Assembly (NCBI RefSeq): GCF_037042905.1
Contig: NC_087252.1
Location: forward strand, 24,261,401 to 24,325,400
Direction: 5' to 3'
Origin: Lytechinus pictus
Lineage: Eukaryota > Echinodermata > Echinoidea > Temnopleuroida > Toxopneustidae
Length of the DNA: 64,000 nt
Positions 25,601 to 35,779 of this stretch are shown here, in pieces. The notes under the pieces are model-generated. The model had not been told where the DNA came from. It saw nothing but the letters and a program-made list of their open reading frames with translations, and ran no database searches. A program made the position numbers and the translations under genes. Position 1 is the stretch's first letter; the number at the start of each line of letters is the position of its first letter.

Positions 25601-28294
25601 TGTTTTGTTCATCATTGCCAGGAGAAAAGAACTGTGATGCAGTAAAAAAATAAAAATAAAAACAAATAAAACTACACCCAAAACAGAACAAAGTTGGTTT
25701 TCAAAGTGGGTTGAAAATATTCACCTCCTCTGCCGCCACCTCCTCCACCGAATCCCCCTCGTCCTCCACCGAATCCCCCTCGTCCTCCGCCAAAGCCCCC
25801 TCGGCCGCGCCCTCCTCGATCTCCTCCACCTCCCCGGAAGCTGCCTCGTGGTGAGAATCCTGTCAAAGTAAAGGTATCAATAGATTAAAGCCAATACGAA
25901 CCACTATCCTCATATAGCAGCACCACCTCAAGTCATCAACTATTCGAATCTGGCCAAGATTCCTAGCCCACAATGCGACACTCTGGGGGGCGGCTGGCCA
26001 CTTACATCGAAGAGTGGATACCATGCGCGACCAAAGACACATGTAAAAAGGATGACTTTTTCAAGATAGGGCACGTTAGGTACGTAACGTAATAAGGGTG
26101 TCAAAAACATAAAAAAATGAAAAAAGGTTATCTATTTCGCTAGGAAACCTACGTGTTTAGGGTCAAATTTGGGAGGGCCACTCGTCAATGGAAGTGCCTC
26201 CCCCGGGGGACTGTGACATTTGCAAGCAATTAGTGGTAGGGAAATGAAGTTGAAGTTTGCCAGTGTAAAACTGATGGGCGCTAATGCAGTTTTGCACCGG
26301 CCGACTTCAAAATTCCCCACCAGAAATTGTTCACAAATGTCAAAGCAAGTCCCTCAAACACATTTCAAGTTCAATATTAGGGTGTCTGAAGCCATACTGA
26401 AAAGTGTCAGCATAAAACAGGCTGATTTAGGGGAAAATATGGCACATATTTTGGGGGAAGTTCAGGCTACAAGAAAAATGTGATCTGAATTGATTATTAA
26501 CTTGTGTTTGGCATGTATGGAAAGAGAAAAGGGGCTTCTTTTGACAGTAAGGACAAGTTTATATGATCATTTTAAATAAGGATTTAGAGATAAATTGCAA
26601 ACCCTTATTTTTGTGTGTGTTGAGATTGCCATTTCTCCATGCGTTTTCTATGGGAAAATGAAATTTCTGTTTTGCACAATTTTTTTCACTTTGTCGCAAT
26701 TTTTCATTGTGATCTGGTTTCCAAATCTTTATAAAAATCATACCATCAGATAGAGCATAAAAAATCCTATTGGACTCTTTATGGACAAGTTTTTGGCATT
26801 AATAATAAATTTATAACAGCTCTCGGAAGCTAAAAATTTGGATTTGTGTGTGTCCATTTCTTAACTACACAGTCTATGGCAGAGAAATGCTGAAAATTGA
26901 CCTAATTTCTTTCTTCTTTTTTTGCAGCCAATAATTGGATTTTTTTCAAAAATGTTACATTTCTGTCAGTCTGAAGGTAATTTCTCTTCAAATTCACAAA
27001 GAAAATGTGATATTTTCTTGAAATAAGAAAAATAATTTTTTTCTCCAGACACCCTATCAATATGCCCACCGCTTTTACAGATGTGGCGACATTATCGTTC
27101 AAATTCTCGGTCAAACATCGCTTCGCTCGGCTTTGCGGCAATTTACTGAAGTTAGTGACCAAATCATGTGAACTTCCGCAGGACTTAAGTTAGTGACCAA
27201 ATCATGCAAACTTGCGCAGGCGAATCTTTTGGTCGCAAACTTCAGTCTATATAAAAATTACGGCAAAGAAAGCGATGTCTGACTTAGACCAAAAGCTTCG
27301 GTCTCTGTTTTATCGGTTGTTCCGCTGAACTCCGTTGGCTCCACTCACCAATTACAGAGACCGAAGTTTCTTACTCGATCTGTACAGGGACTCAATGGCC
27401 ATATGTTTATGTATTAAGTTTGGATAAACCAGGGAAGTAGGAGTTGAGCGACAGCCGAGTCAGTCACTGTTTTTTCCCCTTTTAAGTTTATTTTTCCCAT
27501 TTTGGTGCATTACAGGCCAAAATGGAATAATAATCTTTATTTTGGCCCAGATCTTTTTATAATATATTTTTATGAAATAAAGATGAGCTCCATCAGGGGG
27601 ATTTTGCATTGTTTACCTCCTAATGGCGGCTGCACGATCGCAAGCCGTCTGTGTACGAGAAGAAAGTAAAAAAAAATTTAAAATGTTAAAAAACTCCTCG
27701 AAACAGACGGCTGCCAGCTATGACTATGTCTGACTGAGAGTGAGAGTGAGAATTCAAAAGATAACGAGATCGGGGCGAAATACAGCCGTTCCCGATTGCG
27801 ATATTTGGAAAGGCAGTGGGCATTTTGTTTATTGACCTCAAAATATGACTGAGAGACTTGCCATGACATACGGCGTAGGCCTAATTTCTGGTGGGGAAAT
27901 TAGTTAAAGTTGAACTTGAAGTCGGCCGGTGCGAAACTGCATTAGCACCGCGCCGATTTTGCCCTTTTAAGAAGTAATATGGACTTGTAAATTATACGCA
28001 ATTCTTATTATGTTCAAGGTGTTGAGGATTATATGATGTATTACTTATGACAAATAAAATAGCTTTCTAAATTATTGTTGTTGTCTTAACTATTTTAGAA
28101 TTACGGTGCTAACAGAAATTTCAACAGATGGGACTGATGTCAAGCAATATCACTTCACAACATGTTGGCAAATTAACTTATTTTCTGCCTTTCAAAAGTC
28201 TACATGAATAAAATTAATTCTACACGAAGCTTTATTGTGCTTCTTCATGAGAAGGAAGAAATAATGATCAGTGATATTTACCTGGTCTGCCCAT
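13634..28294 (-). CDS. FBL: Fibrillarin, box C/D snoRNP 2'-O-methyltransferase, ten coding exons
   Basis: Nucleolar SAM-dependent methyltransferase that 2'-O-methylates rRNA guided by box C/D snoRNAs. Exons, all GT..AG: 28294-28282, 25859-25725, 24367-24308, 23290-23231, 19179-19085, 18147-17977, 17634-17502, 17096-16984, 14565-14420, 13655-13634. They sum to 948 nt: 315 residues plus TGA, close to the usual length of about 320. Residues 5-80 form the glycine/arginine-rich region, with a 21-nt DNA repeat encoding GGFGGGR. Then [25 protein letters not shown], the SAM motif [11 protein letters not shown] (about 157-167), [42 protein letters not shown] and [13 protein letters not shown]. The expected catalytic tetrad is present: K138, D231, K260, H301. 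The end is RAPPKKK. Start chosen because ATGGGCAGACCAG is followed at once by GTAAAT and joins in frame. No break seen; the gene appears functional. Confidence 0.96.
13771..13999. mobile_element. Harbinger-like MITE in FBL intron 9
   Basis: Starts AAGGCCCTGCCACATCG and ends, inverted, AAGGCCCTGTCACATCG, with the match continuing through TGCAAGCCTTGCGGGT. The interior repeats CTTGC(G/A)GG words. The GGCCCTGTCACA style is usual for PIF/Harbinger termini; no target duplication is clear. Confidence 0.65.
14648..15128 (-). pseudogene. 5'-truncated LINE (CR1/L2/Rex-like) reverse transcriptase tail in FBL intron 8
   Basis: On the minus strand 15126-14932 encodes [38 protein letters not shown] and [10 protein letters not shown], the region following the polymerase core in CR1/L2/Rex1-type LINEs. 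After a frameshift near 14932 the next frame gives [28 protein letters not shown] and a stop: the usual end of ORF2. Then come GCGCATTACAAATCAC and an (ATT)n tail at 14648-14662, the 3' signature of these LINEs. It is in the same orientation as FBL, is clearly dead, and has small CTCTTGCAG duplications inside. Confidence 0.75.
15160..15436. mobile_element. MITE in FBL intron 8, CCCATCTTTC family
   Basis: Left end CCAGTACCCTGTCGGGCAAA and right end (inverted) CCAGTCCCCCATCTTTCAGA, both leading into GATTG and CTATGGAAAGCCA. Related to the copy at 23947-24196. Confidence 0.5.
15606..15792. mobile_element. MITE, GGGCAATTC family (copy 2) in FBL intron 8
   Basis: Starts GGGCAATTCCATAAAATGAT and ends TTTCATGGAATTGCCC, nearly perfect terminal repeats. 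The interior matches 11908-12101. Confidence 0.75.
16386..16470 (-). mobile_element. tRNA-derived SINE head fragment in FBL intron 8
   Basis: Minus strand reads GGTTTGATTCCCACTTGGTG then CGCTAGTGCCC, matching the B-box and 3' tRNA part of the fuller SINE at 49848. The A-box part is decayed and the body is missing. Confidence 0.55.
17740..17915. repeat. CAT/ATC trinucleotide repeat in FBL intron 6
   Basis: Imperfect ATCATC tract close to the exon 6 donor side; overlapping frames are low-complexity. Confidence 0.9.
18592..18946. mobile_element. Harbinger-like MITE in FBL intron 5
   Basis: Starts AGGCCCCATTTACACATGG and ends, inverted, GACCCCATTTACACGTACG. Subterminal GCCGCC/GGCGGC and TTTACACATA words are repeated. 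The layout resembles the other GGCCCC..TTTACAC Harbinger-type elements here. Confidence 0.6.
20277..22882. mobile_element. TTAA-flanked long fold-back element in FBL intron 4
   Basis: Element 20281-22878 is flanked by TTAA on both sides. Both ends start GGGTCATTCCAT. The left arm (about 20281-20995) is the inverse of the right arm (21005-21252 plus 22390-22878), giving arms of about 720 bp around a TA-rich centre near 21000. A second element (21256-22389) interrupts the right arm. The 88-residue frames in the two outer arms are the same repeat read from opposite strands and match no family I know. Confidence 0.75.
21250..22392. mobile_element. 1.13-kb insertion inside the fold-back right arm
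   Basis: Ends CAGAGCTGCCAAC and, inverted, CAGAGCTTCCAAG. TGGTAT directly abuts both ends and is single in the mirror arm, so a 6-bp duplication accompanied insertion. The interior has a GC-rich patch (about 21960-22030) and CGGGAGA repeats near the right end. No transposase found. Confidence 0.6.
23947..24196. mobile_element. MITE in FBL intron 3, CCCCATCTTAC family
   Basis: Starts GGGCCCCATCTTACGAAGAG and ends, inverted, GGACCCCATCTTACAAAGAG. Confidence 0.65.
24967..25365 (+). pseudogene. LINE ORF2 C-terminal fragment in FBL intron 2
   Basis: An open frame on the plus strand, opposite to FBL, has no start of its own and reads [38 protein letters not shown] and DERKRF, ending at TAG near 25365. 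The Cys-x-Cys..His-x4-Cys pattern with ETVTHL is the zinc-knuckle-like end found after the reverse transcriptase in several non-LTR clades. Upstream reverse transcriptase sequence is absent, so it is a 5'-truncated copy. An AAG-rich tract follows at 25497-25513. The clade cannot be fixed by eye. Confidence 0.6.
26275..27957. mobile_element. 1.7-kb element with about 50-bp inverted ends in FBL intron 1
   Basis: GGGCGCTAATGCAGTTTTGC then ACCGGCCGACTTC at the left is matched in reverse complement at 27910-27957, and the pairing runs on through TTCCCCACCAGAAATT (26313-26329 with 27880-27897). Inside, CTTCGGTCTCTG and CAGAGACCGAAG form a smaller inverted pair (about 27296-27367). No transposase recognised. 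Confidence 0.55.
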
Positions 28295-28440
28295 ATTTGT
28301 CGTGTTTCTGACTTTCTGTTCGGTTCTCCACACGTGTTCGTCTGAAATCCAAGCAACTTACAACACGCGTGGACGCTGTTGCAATTATAACAGAAGAGGG
28401 AGGCAGACTAGTTGAGTTGAGAAAGCGAGCCAGCATCGTG
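28295..28440 (-). promoter_or_regulatory. FBL: FBL 5' leader and proximal promoter
   Basis: Immediately upstream of the FBL ATG. A perfect E-box CACGTG lies at 28331-28336, 37 bp from the start codon; E-boxes are common near ribosome-biogenesis genes regulated by Myc. The transcription start cannot be fixed from sequence. No TATA box is evident. Confidence 0.45.
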
Positions 28441-28445
28441 CACAC

Positions 28446-28516
28446 GGGTTGTGTGGTCTAGTTGTCAGAACATGAACTCACGATCGTAAGGTTATGAGTT
28501 CAAATCCCCGCTCTGC
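28446..28516 (+). mobile_element. tRNA-like SINE head upstream of FBL
   Basis: A-box-like TGGTCTAGTTGTC at 28453 and B-box-like GAGTTCAAATCC at 28497 are spaced as in tRNAs, but the cloverleaf is poor, so a decayed tRNA-derived SINE is more likely than a gene. Confidence 0.45.
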
Positions 28517-28531
28517 CATTGTCTCCACTTT

Positions 28532-29153
28532 TCCCATTCCACAGAGGAGAGACCTTTGAAGGACATTTGAAAGACCAAAAATTGACTAGGTCTTACAGCA
28601 GACTCCAAGATCACTGAAATTTGTCATCTCTGTGGAATGCTCAAAGAACTTTGAAAGACTGATGGATATTTCTTGTCTTACTGGTCTTAGACTAGTCCTA
28701 TAGAGATCTTTCAATGGTCTTTCAGTTTCAGAGATATTTTATGCAACAAGTGATCTTTCAAAATTCTTATCATGGACTTTGCCTGGTCTTTCAATGAACT
28801 TGCAATGATCTCTCATGAGTCTTACAGTGATCTCCGCAAAAATCTTGAGAGACTGTCGAAAGAGCATGGAAAGACTTATATGAACTTTGAACGTTCATCG
28901 AAAGACCACTGAAGGACTGCTGAAAGACCATCAAAAGACCATTTTCCTGTAAGACCGCCGAAAGACTGTTTTGAACCGTTTTAAAAAGATACGGAGATCA
29001 TGGAGACCATAAGGACCACTGAAAGATCCATCAGGAATCGTGAAAGACCTCGGAGATCTTTGAAAGTTCACTGAAAGACCTTTGAAAGATCAAGCACTGT
29101 TTCATGGTCTTATAGCAGTCTTTCAGAGGTCTTGCTCTCTGTAGAATGGGGGT
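28532..29153. mobile_element. Inverted-repeat element built of degenerate GAAAGACC units
   Basis: Ends CCCATTCCACAGAGGAGAGA and, inverted, CCCATTCTACAGAGAGCAAG. Between them, words such as TGAAAGACC or its complement GGTCTTTCA recur every 10-25 bp for about 600 bp, mainly GTCTTTCA-type in the first half and GAAAGACC-type in the second. Confidence 0.6.
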
Positions 29154-29176
29154 TAAAAGAGCAATTTCTGTCGTTC

Positions 29177-30063
29177 TTAAAGGAAAATAAAACCTTTGGA
29201 ACAAGATAGCTTGTGTGAAAATAGAAAAATCAGCTAGAGAAACAGACCAATGAAAGTTTGAAAAAAAAAATCGGATGAATAATGAGAAAGTTATGAGCAT
29301 TTGAATATTGCGATCACTAATTCTCTGCATGGAGATCATCCCATTGTCAATGCGACAAAGATGTGTGATGTCGTGATGTCAATTTTGAAAAACTCTCTCA
29401 GTACTTTTGTACTGTACAGAAGCGGATCTAGAGGGGGGGTTGGGGGGGGGTTGCAACCCCCCCCAAAAAAAAATCCGGGGACCATTTTTTTAAATCTTAT
29501 CTTTTTTAGATGCAAGAAAACGTCATTTTCACACACAGATTTTCAAAAATTTTCCCTACTGTGGGAGGGGGGACACCCCCCTCCCCCCTCGCTCGCTCCG
29601 CTCGCTTGGACTCGGTCGCTACGCTCCGGCTCGCATACCACCCCAACCCCCCCCCCCTTTATAAAAAGCTGGATCCGCCACTGCTGTATAATATATTTCC
29701 TGTATATTTCACTTAAACTGCCTCTTTTATCACATGTATTCTTTCTATAGGAAGGAATGTAATACAAATTTTCAAAGAATACATTATGGATAAAGAGTTT
29801 GTATCACCATAAGAAAGAGCAAAAAGATACATTTTGGGGGTATTTTATAGTCCATCAAAGGGAAAGTTGTTCACATGTGACATCACACATCTTTGTCGCA
29901 TTGCCAATGGGAGGATCTCCATAGCATTAGTGATCGCAATATTGAAATGCTCATAACTTTCTCAGTATTTGTCCGATTTTTCTCAATTTTTCTTTGTTCT
30001 TATTCTTTGATTGTTCTGTTTCCACACAAGTTTACATGTTCCAAAGGTCTCATTCCCCTTTAA
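29177..30063. mobile_element. TTAA-flanked palindromic MITE (copy 2), interrupted
   Basis: TTAA at both ends of 29181-30059. Termini AGGAAAATAAAACCTTTGGA and, inverted, AGGGGAATGAGACCTTTGGA. The arms pair through TGATGTC / GACATCA blocks. A G-run element (29417-29683) sits in the middle. Confidence 0.7.
29417..29683. mobile_element. G-run hAT-like element inside the TTAA MITE
   Basis: Starts CAGAAGCGGATCTAGAGGGG and ends GCTGGATCCGCCACTG, hAT-style. The flanks share only part of an 8-bp word. GCTCGCTCCGCTCGC inside recalls the GCGAGCG modules at 32.5-35.2 kb. Confidence 0.55.
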
Positions 30064-30189
30064 GGTCAGCCACTGATCCTGACTTACTGAGATGTGAGAT
30101 ATTTCCTATATGTGAAAGAAACCGGAGCTTGGCGTTTGAACCCCCCTTTGAACGGTCCTGCCTCAGGGGCCTATACGGGGAATTATACC

Positions 30190-30459
30190 ATCCGGTTCAC
30201 TGGCGGATCCAGGAGGCGCACAGCCGACCCGACGTGCCCTCCCCCCTTTTGAGAGGCACAATTAAAATATGTAATGTAAAATTGCCGTTAAAACAGAAGT
30301 GTGCCCCCTTTTTTTATACTTGTCAATTTTTTCGTGTTTAATTTTTGGTTGATAACCTTTTATTTATTTATTTAAAAACATTTTTGCTTGTTAATTTTTC
30401 CTCGGAAAAATGTGCCCCCTCTTTTGGAAAATTCTGGATACCCATCACCTGATCCGGTT
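30190..30459. mobile_element. hAT MITE with exact 8-bp target duplication
   Basis: Element 30198-30451 starts CACTGGCGGATCCAGG and ends TCTGGATACCCATCACCTG, flanked by identical ATCCGGTT at 30190-30197 and 30452-30459. Confidence 0.85.
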
Positions 30460-31112
30460 AACGTAACTATGAATAAAGAAAATCCTTTGAGACCTCCACA
30501 TATTAGTAGGCCTACATGAGGGAAAAAGATGTCAATATATTTATAATACTACTTGGTAAAACAGAATGTATCGAGATCGATATTTAGATGACGCTCAAAA
30601 TATCAAAATGCAGAAATACCATCATGATATTTCGTTTTACTTCAGATATTGGTTTAAGATATTTTCAGTATTAGATAGTAAATAGAATATTATTTTTGAC
30701 TAAACAATTGTATAAGATTGCTGAAAACGAAAAAAATCATTGAGGAGTTTTAAGATATTGTACATTTTTATGAATGTAAAATTAGGAAGGAAACAGCAAA
30801 TTTGATAAATGAAGGTTCTCAGGTGCATGTCAAGTTGTCATTTTTTCAAGCAATTTGCTGGAAATGGCAATTCTTCTCCTGCAAATTGTAAATGTTAAAA
30901 TTCTTTGGTAATACATATTTGTTTAGAATGACATTATATTCATTCATTTTTTTCGTTACGATTCTTACCAAAATATGTTATGTAATAAAAAAATATATAC
31001 GAATTTTATAAATTCAGAATAAAACAACAAATCAAATCAAAGTAGAGTTTATTAATGTAATTTTTGGTTTCGACGTGAAAAAAAAGATGCATTATTGTTT
31101 GATATGCATAAT
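30460..31112. other. Intergenic AT-rich DNA
   Basis: No gene, RNA or clear repeat recognised. Confidence 0.4.
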
Positions 31113-31715
31113 TAAACAGCATTTATTTCTACAAAAGTTAAATAGTTAAACAAAACTTTTTTTGAATATGTAAAGAAAAAAATTATTCAGTATCATGAAG
31201 GTAAGAAATGTAGGCCTTAATTATTTCTAGATTGATCTTACTTCAGTAATAATGATTAATATCAAACAACATTTATTTCAACAAAAGTTAAATAGTAAAT
31301 CAAATCTTTGTTTGAATGTGTAAAGAAAAGATTATTCAGTACCATTAAGGTAAGAAATATAGGCCTTAATTAGTTCCAGATTGATCTTATTTCATTCTTT
31401 ATCTATTGATAATAATTATTATTAAACAACATTTATTTCCTCAAAAGTTAAATAGTAAATCAAATCTTTGTTTGAATGTGTAAAGAAAATATTATTCAAT
31501 ATCATGAAGGTAAGAAATATAGGCCTTAATTAGATCTAGATTGATCTTACTTCATTCTTTATTTAATAATAATAATTTATATTAAACAAAATTTATTTCT
31601 ACAAAAGTTTTGTTTGAATATGTAAAGAAAAGGTTATTCAGCATCATTAAGATAAGAGATATATATAGGCCTTAATTAGTTCTAGATTGATCTTACTTCA
31701 TTCTTTATTTACTTG
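31113..31715. repeat. Tandem array of four ~150-160-bp units
   Basis: Units start at about 31113, 31264, 31423 and 31584 with AAACA(A/G)CATTTATTTC and each contains AAGGTAAGAAATATAGGCCT-like and CTAGATTGATCTTACTTC words. Copies differ by small indels. Confidence 0.75.
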
Positions 31716-32959
31716 AGAGAAATGTGAAGTGTTGTAATTTCACTTGTGTACATGTTATTTTTTTAATCATAAAGCCTTTGGAGGATTCAAAAATATATTA
31801 AAACAATTTTGACACATTTCTGGATTTTAGAGGGGGGGGGGGGGGCTAAGCAGGGAGGGGGTGTGAATCGAGGTTATTCTATTATTGTTCCTGTTACTTT
31901 TCTGTTTTTGTGTAACCAACTCAACATGATTTTGAACTGTAGCTGGCGCTATACCACTTTCGGAATTAGAGACAGTAAAATCGATAAGGGTTATTCATTT
32001 GATATATATTTGATAAATACATTGGCTATTGTAAATATACTATCATACTATAATATTTTATTTATTTGTTACTACGTAAATGAAATTATTATGTTATGAT
32101 GCAGATTTCAAAACAGTCAAACTCATTAATATAATGTTTCTAACCTGAGATGGCGCTATACACCGTCCGTCTTCCGACCCCCAATATTGTCTGCATTTTT
32201 ATTCCTCTTTCAAGAAGAAAAAAAAAAATTGAGAGTTCATAATTCTGACTTTGAAGTTCTTATATTGCTTTATTCAAAGATGATATTGACATTTTCTTCA
32301 TAATGCGAGCTGGAAGCAAGAGCTGAATTTTTCTTTTATTTATGGAAACGGATCATTTTCAGGCAGCTTTCGTCAATGGGGGATGGGCAGAAAAAAAAAT
32401 TAATCCACATTCCCGATCGGCTGAAAACAGCTGTTTTTTTTTTTTTTTTTTTTTTTTTTTGGGGGGGGGGGGCAGTCTTAATCTCTGAAGTTTGAAGTAT
32501 ATTATAATTCCATGTTTATTATATAAAATAAAAAAAAAGCTTCTCGTAAGACCTACAAACGCGAGCGCGAGCTTAATTTTTTGTTGTTAACATTTCACGT
32601 AACGCTTTTACATGAAAATTTAATATTCTAGGTAGTTATTTTGTCATTATGAACAAAATTTTACTAAATGTTTTGTCCGAGTTTGAATCGCGAGCAGAAC
32701 TTTTTAGTAAACTGACCTGAAAAGGGACCTAATAAGGACTGTTTGCAGTAACTCATGAAGAGGATACATATTTCACTAATTCCCCCAAAAAATGATGCGA
32801 GCGAGAAGAGCCTGCTGAAATTTTGTGATATTCCGACCTGAAAACTGGACATTTTAAGCACTTGCTGTAATGGGCAGTGGTATGTAACTAAGCACCTGAT
32901 GATGCGAGCTCAAAATTTTGATATTCCGACCCTCAAAAATTGACAGTTTAAGCACGTTT
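31716..32959. repeat. Dispersed repeat with GCGAGCGCGAGC / ATATTCCGACCTGAAAA modules
   Basis: G-run near 31831 and a T30 G12 homopolymer junction near 32430-32472. From 32560, modules repeat: GCGAGCGCGAGCT, then TGATATTCCGACCTGAAAA, then GGACATTTTAAGCAC. No protein-coding potential seen. Confidence 0.55.
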
Positions 32960-33910
32960 TTAAAGGACAAGTCCATCACAACAAAAAGTTAAATTGAGTA
33001 AAAAGAATAAAATCCGACTATAGCATAATGATGAAAATTTCATCAAAATTGGAAGTGAAATAAGAAAGTTATGACATCTTAAAGTTTCGCTTAATTTCAC
33101 AAAACAGTGATATGCACATCCTGGTCGGTATGCAAATGAGGGAACTGATGACATCACTCATTCACTATTTCTTTTGTATTATGAAGTAAGAAATACTTAA
33201 ATTTTCTTCTCATTGTCATGTGAAATAAAGTTTTATTCCTTCCTAAACATGTGGAACTATACCATTGTTTTAACATTTTTTGGTTCAGTCAAGTTGGTCG
33301 GTCATTATTGTCAAATCTGTAAAAATTGAAATATTGTATAATTCAACTAATAAAAAAGATATTGAGCGAGGGACATCAACTCTCTCATTTGCATATCACT
33401 GAATTGTGCATAAAATACTGTTTTGTGAAAAATAAGCAAAACTTTAAAATGTCATAATACTTTTTTTTGTTTTAAATAAGTATAGGTACTTATTTATTGT
33501 CCATGGTTGGAAATTCTTCTTGTTTACATGCCGTGCAAAATGATAGACAACAAATTGTATAAATTTAACATGAACAATGGAATCTACATTTGGAACATGA
33601 CAATAAACATAATATATCTTACATAATAATTCATAACAGAGTATTTATTTAAATAACATGAAAGGCATTATATGAGCTCACTGAAATTTGCAATTTGGGA
33701 AATATCATGAAAAGACAATTATTGGATTGATTAAATTGTAATAAAGGGTGGAAAACTTGGTTAGATGTAATTTACATTTCAGGTGAGTACTACTTATGTA
33801 GTTGGGTAATGTATTCATATCCGATTTCAATGAAATTTTCAGCGCTATGCTTGTTTGATTTTTTAAAATGATTCAAATCAACATTTTTCCGGGGTGGATT
33901 TGACCTTTAA
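32960..33910. mobile_element. TTAA-flanked palindromic MITE (copy 3)
   Basis: TTAA flanks 32964-33906. Termini AGGACAAGTCCATCACAACA and, inverted, AGGTCAAATCCACCCCGG. The arms pair through ATTTGCATA / TATGCAAATGAGG and AAAGTTTCGC / GCAAAACTTT blocks. Sister of 53332-53928. Confidence 0.75.
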
Positions 33911-35300
33911 TAAAGAATAAAGTAGGCCTATGCAAGCGCAAACGGGAGAAAACATTCAAACAGGACATAACTCTTATCATGCATAGTCATGAACATGATG
34001 GGTATCAATTTAAAACATTGATAAGAGCGCGTGTGGAAAATTTGTGATATTCCGACCTGAAAAATATATTTATCTCTTTAAGCAATTGTTGCGAGACCTA
34101 AGAAAGAGACATGATTATGCCATTTTTGAAGTCATTAAGGGTGTGTATTTTCTTTAAAAAATGATGTGAATGCGGAGCAGTAGCTGAAAAGTTGTGATAT
34201 TCCGATCTGAAAATAAATATTCTGAGCACGATTTTTTTTGCTATTAAGGCCTCTAATACAAACGGGACATTACTTTTTGTAAGAATGTGTATCGAACTAT
34301 AATGATATACAGATCTGGAAAGCGAATATTTTTGAGAGTTTTTATGAGAATCCATGAAGAGGAACGTATAATGACTATTACCGATATTTTTTTTCCATCT
34401 TTGTTAAATACCCAACCTCTTTAACTTTGTTCCTGTCTCCCTCTCTTCCTCTTATTTTATTCTGTCTTTCGTTCCAACATGTTTTCACTACATGTACTTT
34501 ATTCTATCTCTGAGGCTTTCTTCTCATATGCTGGGTATTTCAATTAATTTCATATATGTATTATTATTTTGTAGAACAATTTCATTTTGATATTTGCCTA
34601 TTTTATTCCAATTTGTATATTTTTTAAAATGTCTGTATATACCATTTGTAAACTGAATGTAATTCAGCCTTTGGCTGCTATTTTCAGTGAATATTGAAAT
34701 AATTAAACCATTCAATCAAATCTCACTTCTTGAATAATGGGAGGGCGTAGCGCGAGCCGATTTTTACTTTTTTTGTATAATGATCAGGGTGCTTATCTCG
34801 CTGAAACAAAGTAATGAAAACTCAAATCGCGAGCATGACAAGCAGAATAGTTTCTGCATAATGACTTGAAATTCATATATTTTATGCCCTATATGCAGGG
34901 CAAGCGTGAACGAAATTTTTTATTTAATATATTAATAACCTGAAAGTTTGTCTATTTTCCAATTCCCTTCCGTTCATAATTATCATTCACTTTTATTCCT
35001 TCTCTCATCTTTCTTATTTTTTCGCCTTTCTTTCTTCCCCTCTATTTTTGGCGGCCACTTTGCCCCTCCGGATCCGCCTATGATTTTAGCACATTAAAAT
35101 GTGTAAGCAAAACTCGAGCTAAACTTTTTGATTGACTTGATTTTTTTTTAATTGTTGTAATGCTGAAACGTATAGTGCATAATGAATGAAAGCGCGAAGC
35201 GCGAGCTTCTCTTCCTATTTTCGCTGACAATGGAGGGGGGGGGGGGCACGACCGCTATAGGCCCTGGATCCACCTCAATGCTATACCTTTTTAGAGTCAT
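33911..35300. repeat. Dispersed repeat, GCGAGCGCGAAGCGCGAGC modules continued
   Basis: Modules with TGATATTCCGACCTGAAAA, GAGGGCGTAGCGCGAGCC (34740) and GCGCGAAGCGCGAGC (35190) recur. Ends in CTGGATCC-type hAT-like words near 35270. It may be the remainder of one large non-autonomous element begun near 31824, split by the TTAA MITE. Confidence 0.45.
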
Positions 35301-35567
35301 AATGCCCTTTATATTACCACATTTTCCTTGTTACAATTTGAGGGTTAATTGCATTCTTTGATTTTTTTCCCTTAATTTGAGGATCAAGTTATCAATTTGT
35401 TGAATGATTGGTCATTTTTTTCGTTTTTCTAGAATACATGTTCATTTATGTATTGATTACTAATCTATTTATTGTGTTACTTCATTGATTGATTGATAGC
35501 TTTATTCATTTATATATCTATGTATTTATTCATCTATTTTGCCTGTTCGGAAAGGGAAATGGGAAAT

Positions 35568-35690
35568 ATATAATAACAATAATCATTACAATAATAATAA
35601 CAGTAATAATAATGATGATGATGATGATAATAATGATAATGATAATAATAGCAATAATAATGATAATAATAATGTTACGATACTGCAACA
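35568..35690. repeat. AAT/GAT simple repeat
   Basis: Imperfect ATAATAATGATG tract. Confidence 0.9.
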
Positions 35691-35779
35691 AATAACAATG
35701 AAAATTTAGTTTTAAATTTGATTTCCTTTTTTTATTACAGGAAATACATGTAAATCAATCAACAAAATAAAACAAAACA

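Noticed and set aside
13656-28281. Box C/D snoRNAs in FBL introns (as intron-hosted partners)
   Set aside because: A scan by eye for TGATGA and CTGA boxes with a closing stem on the minus strand gave only matches inside trinucleotide repeats. A covariance-model search would be decisive.
28446-28516. Possible second tRNA gene
   Set aside because: A- and B-box-like words only; acceptor and anticodon stems do not form.
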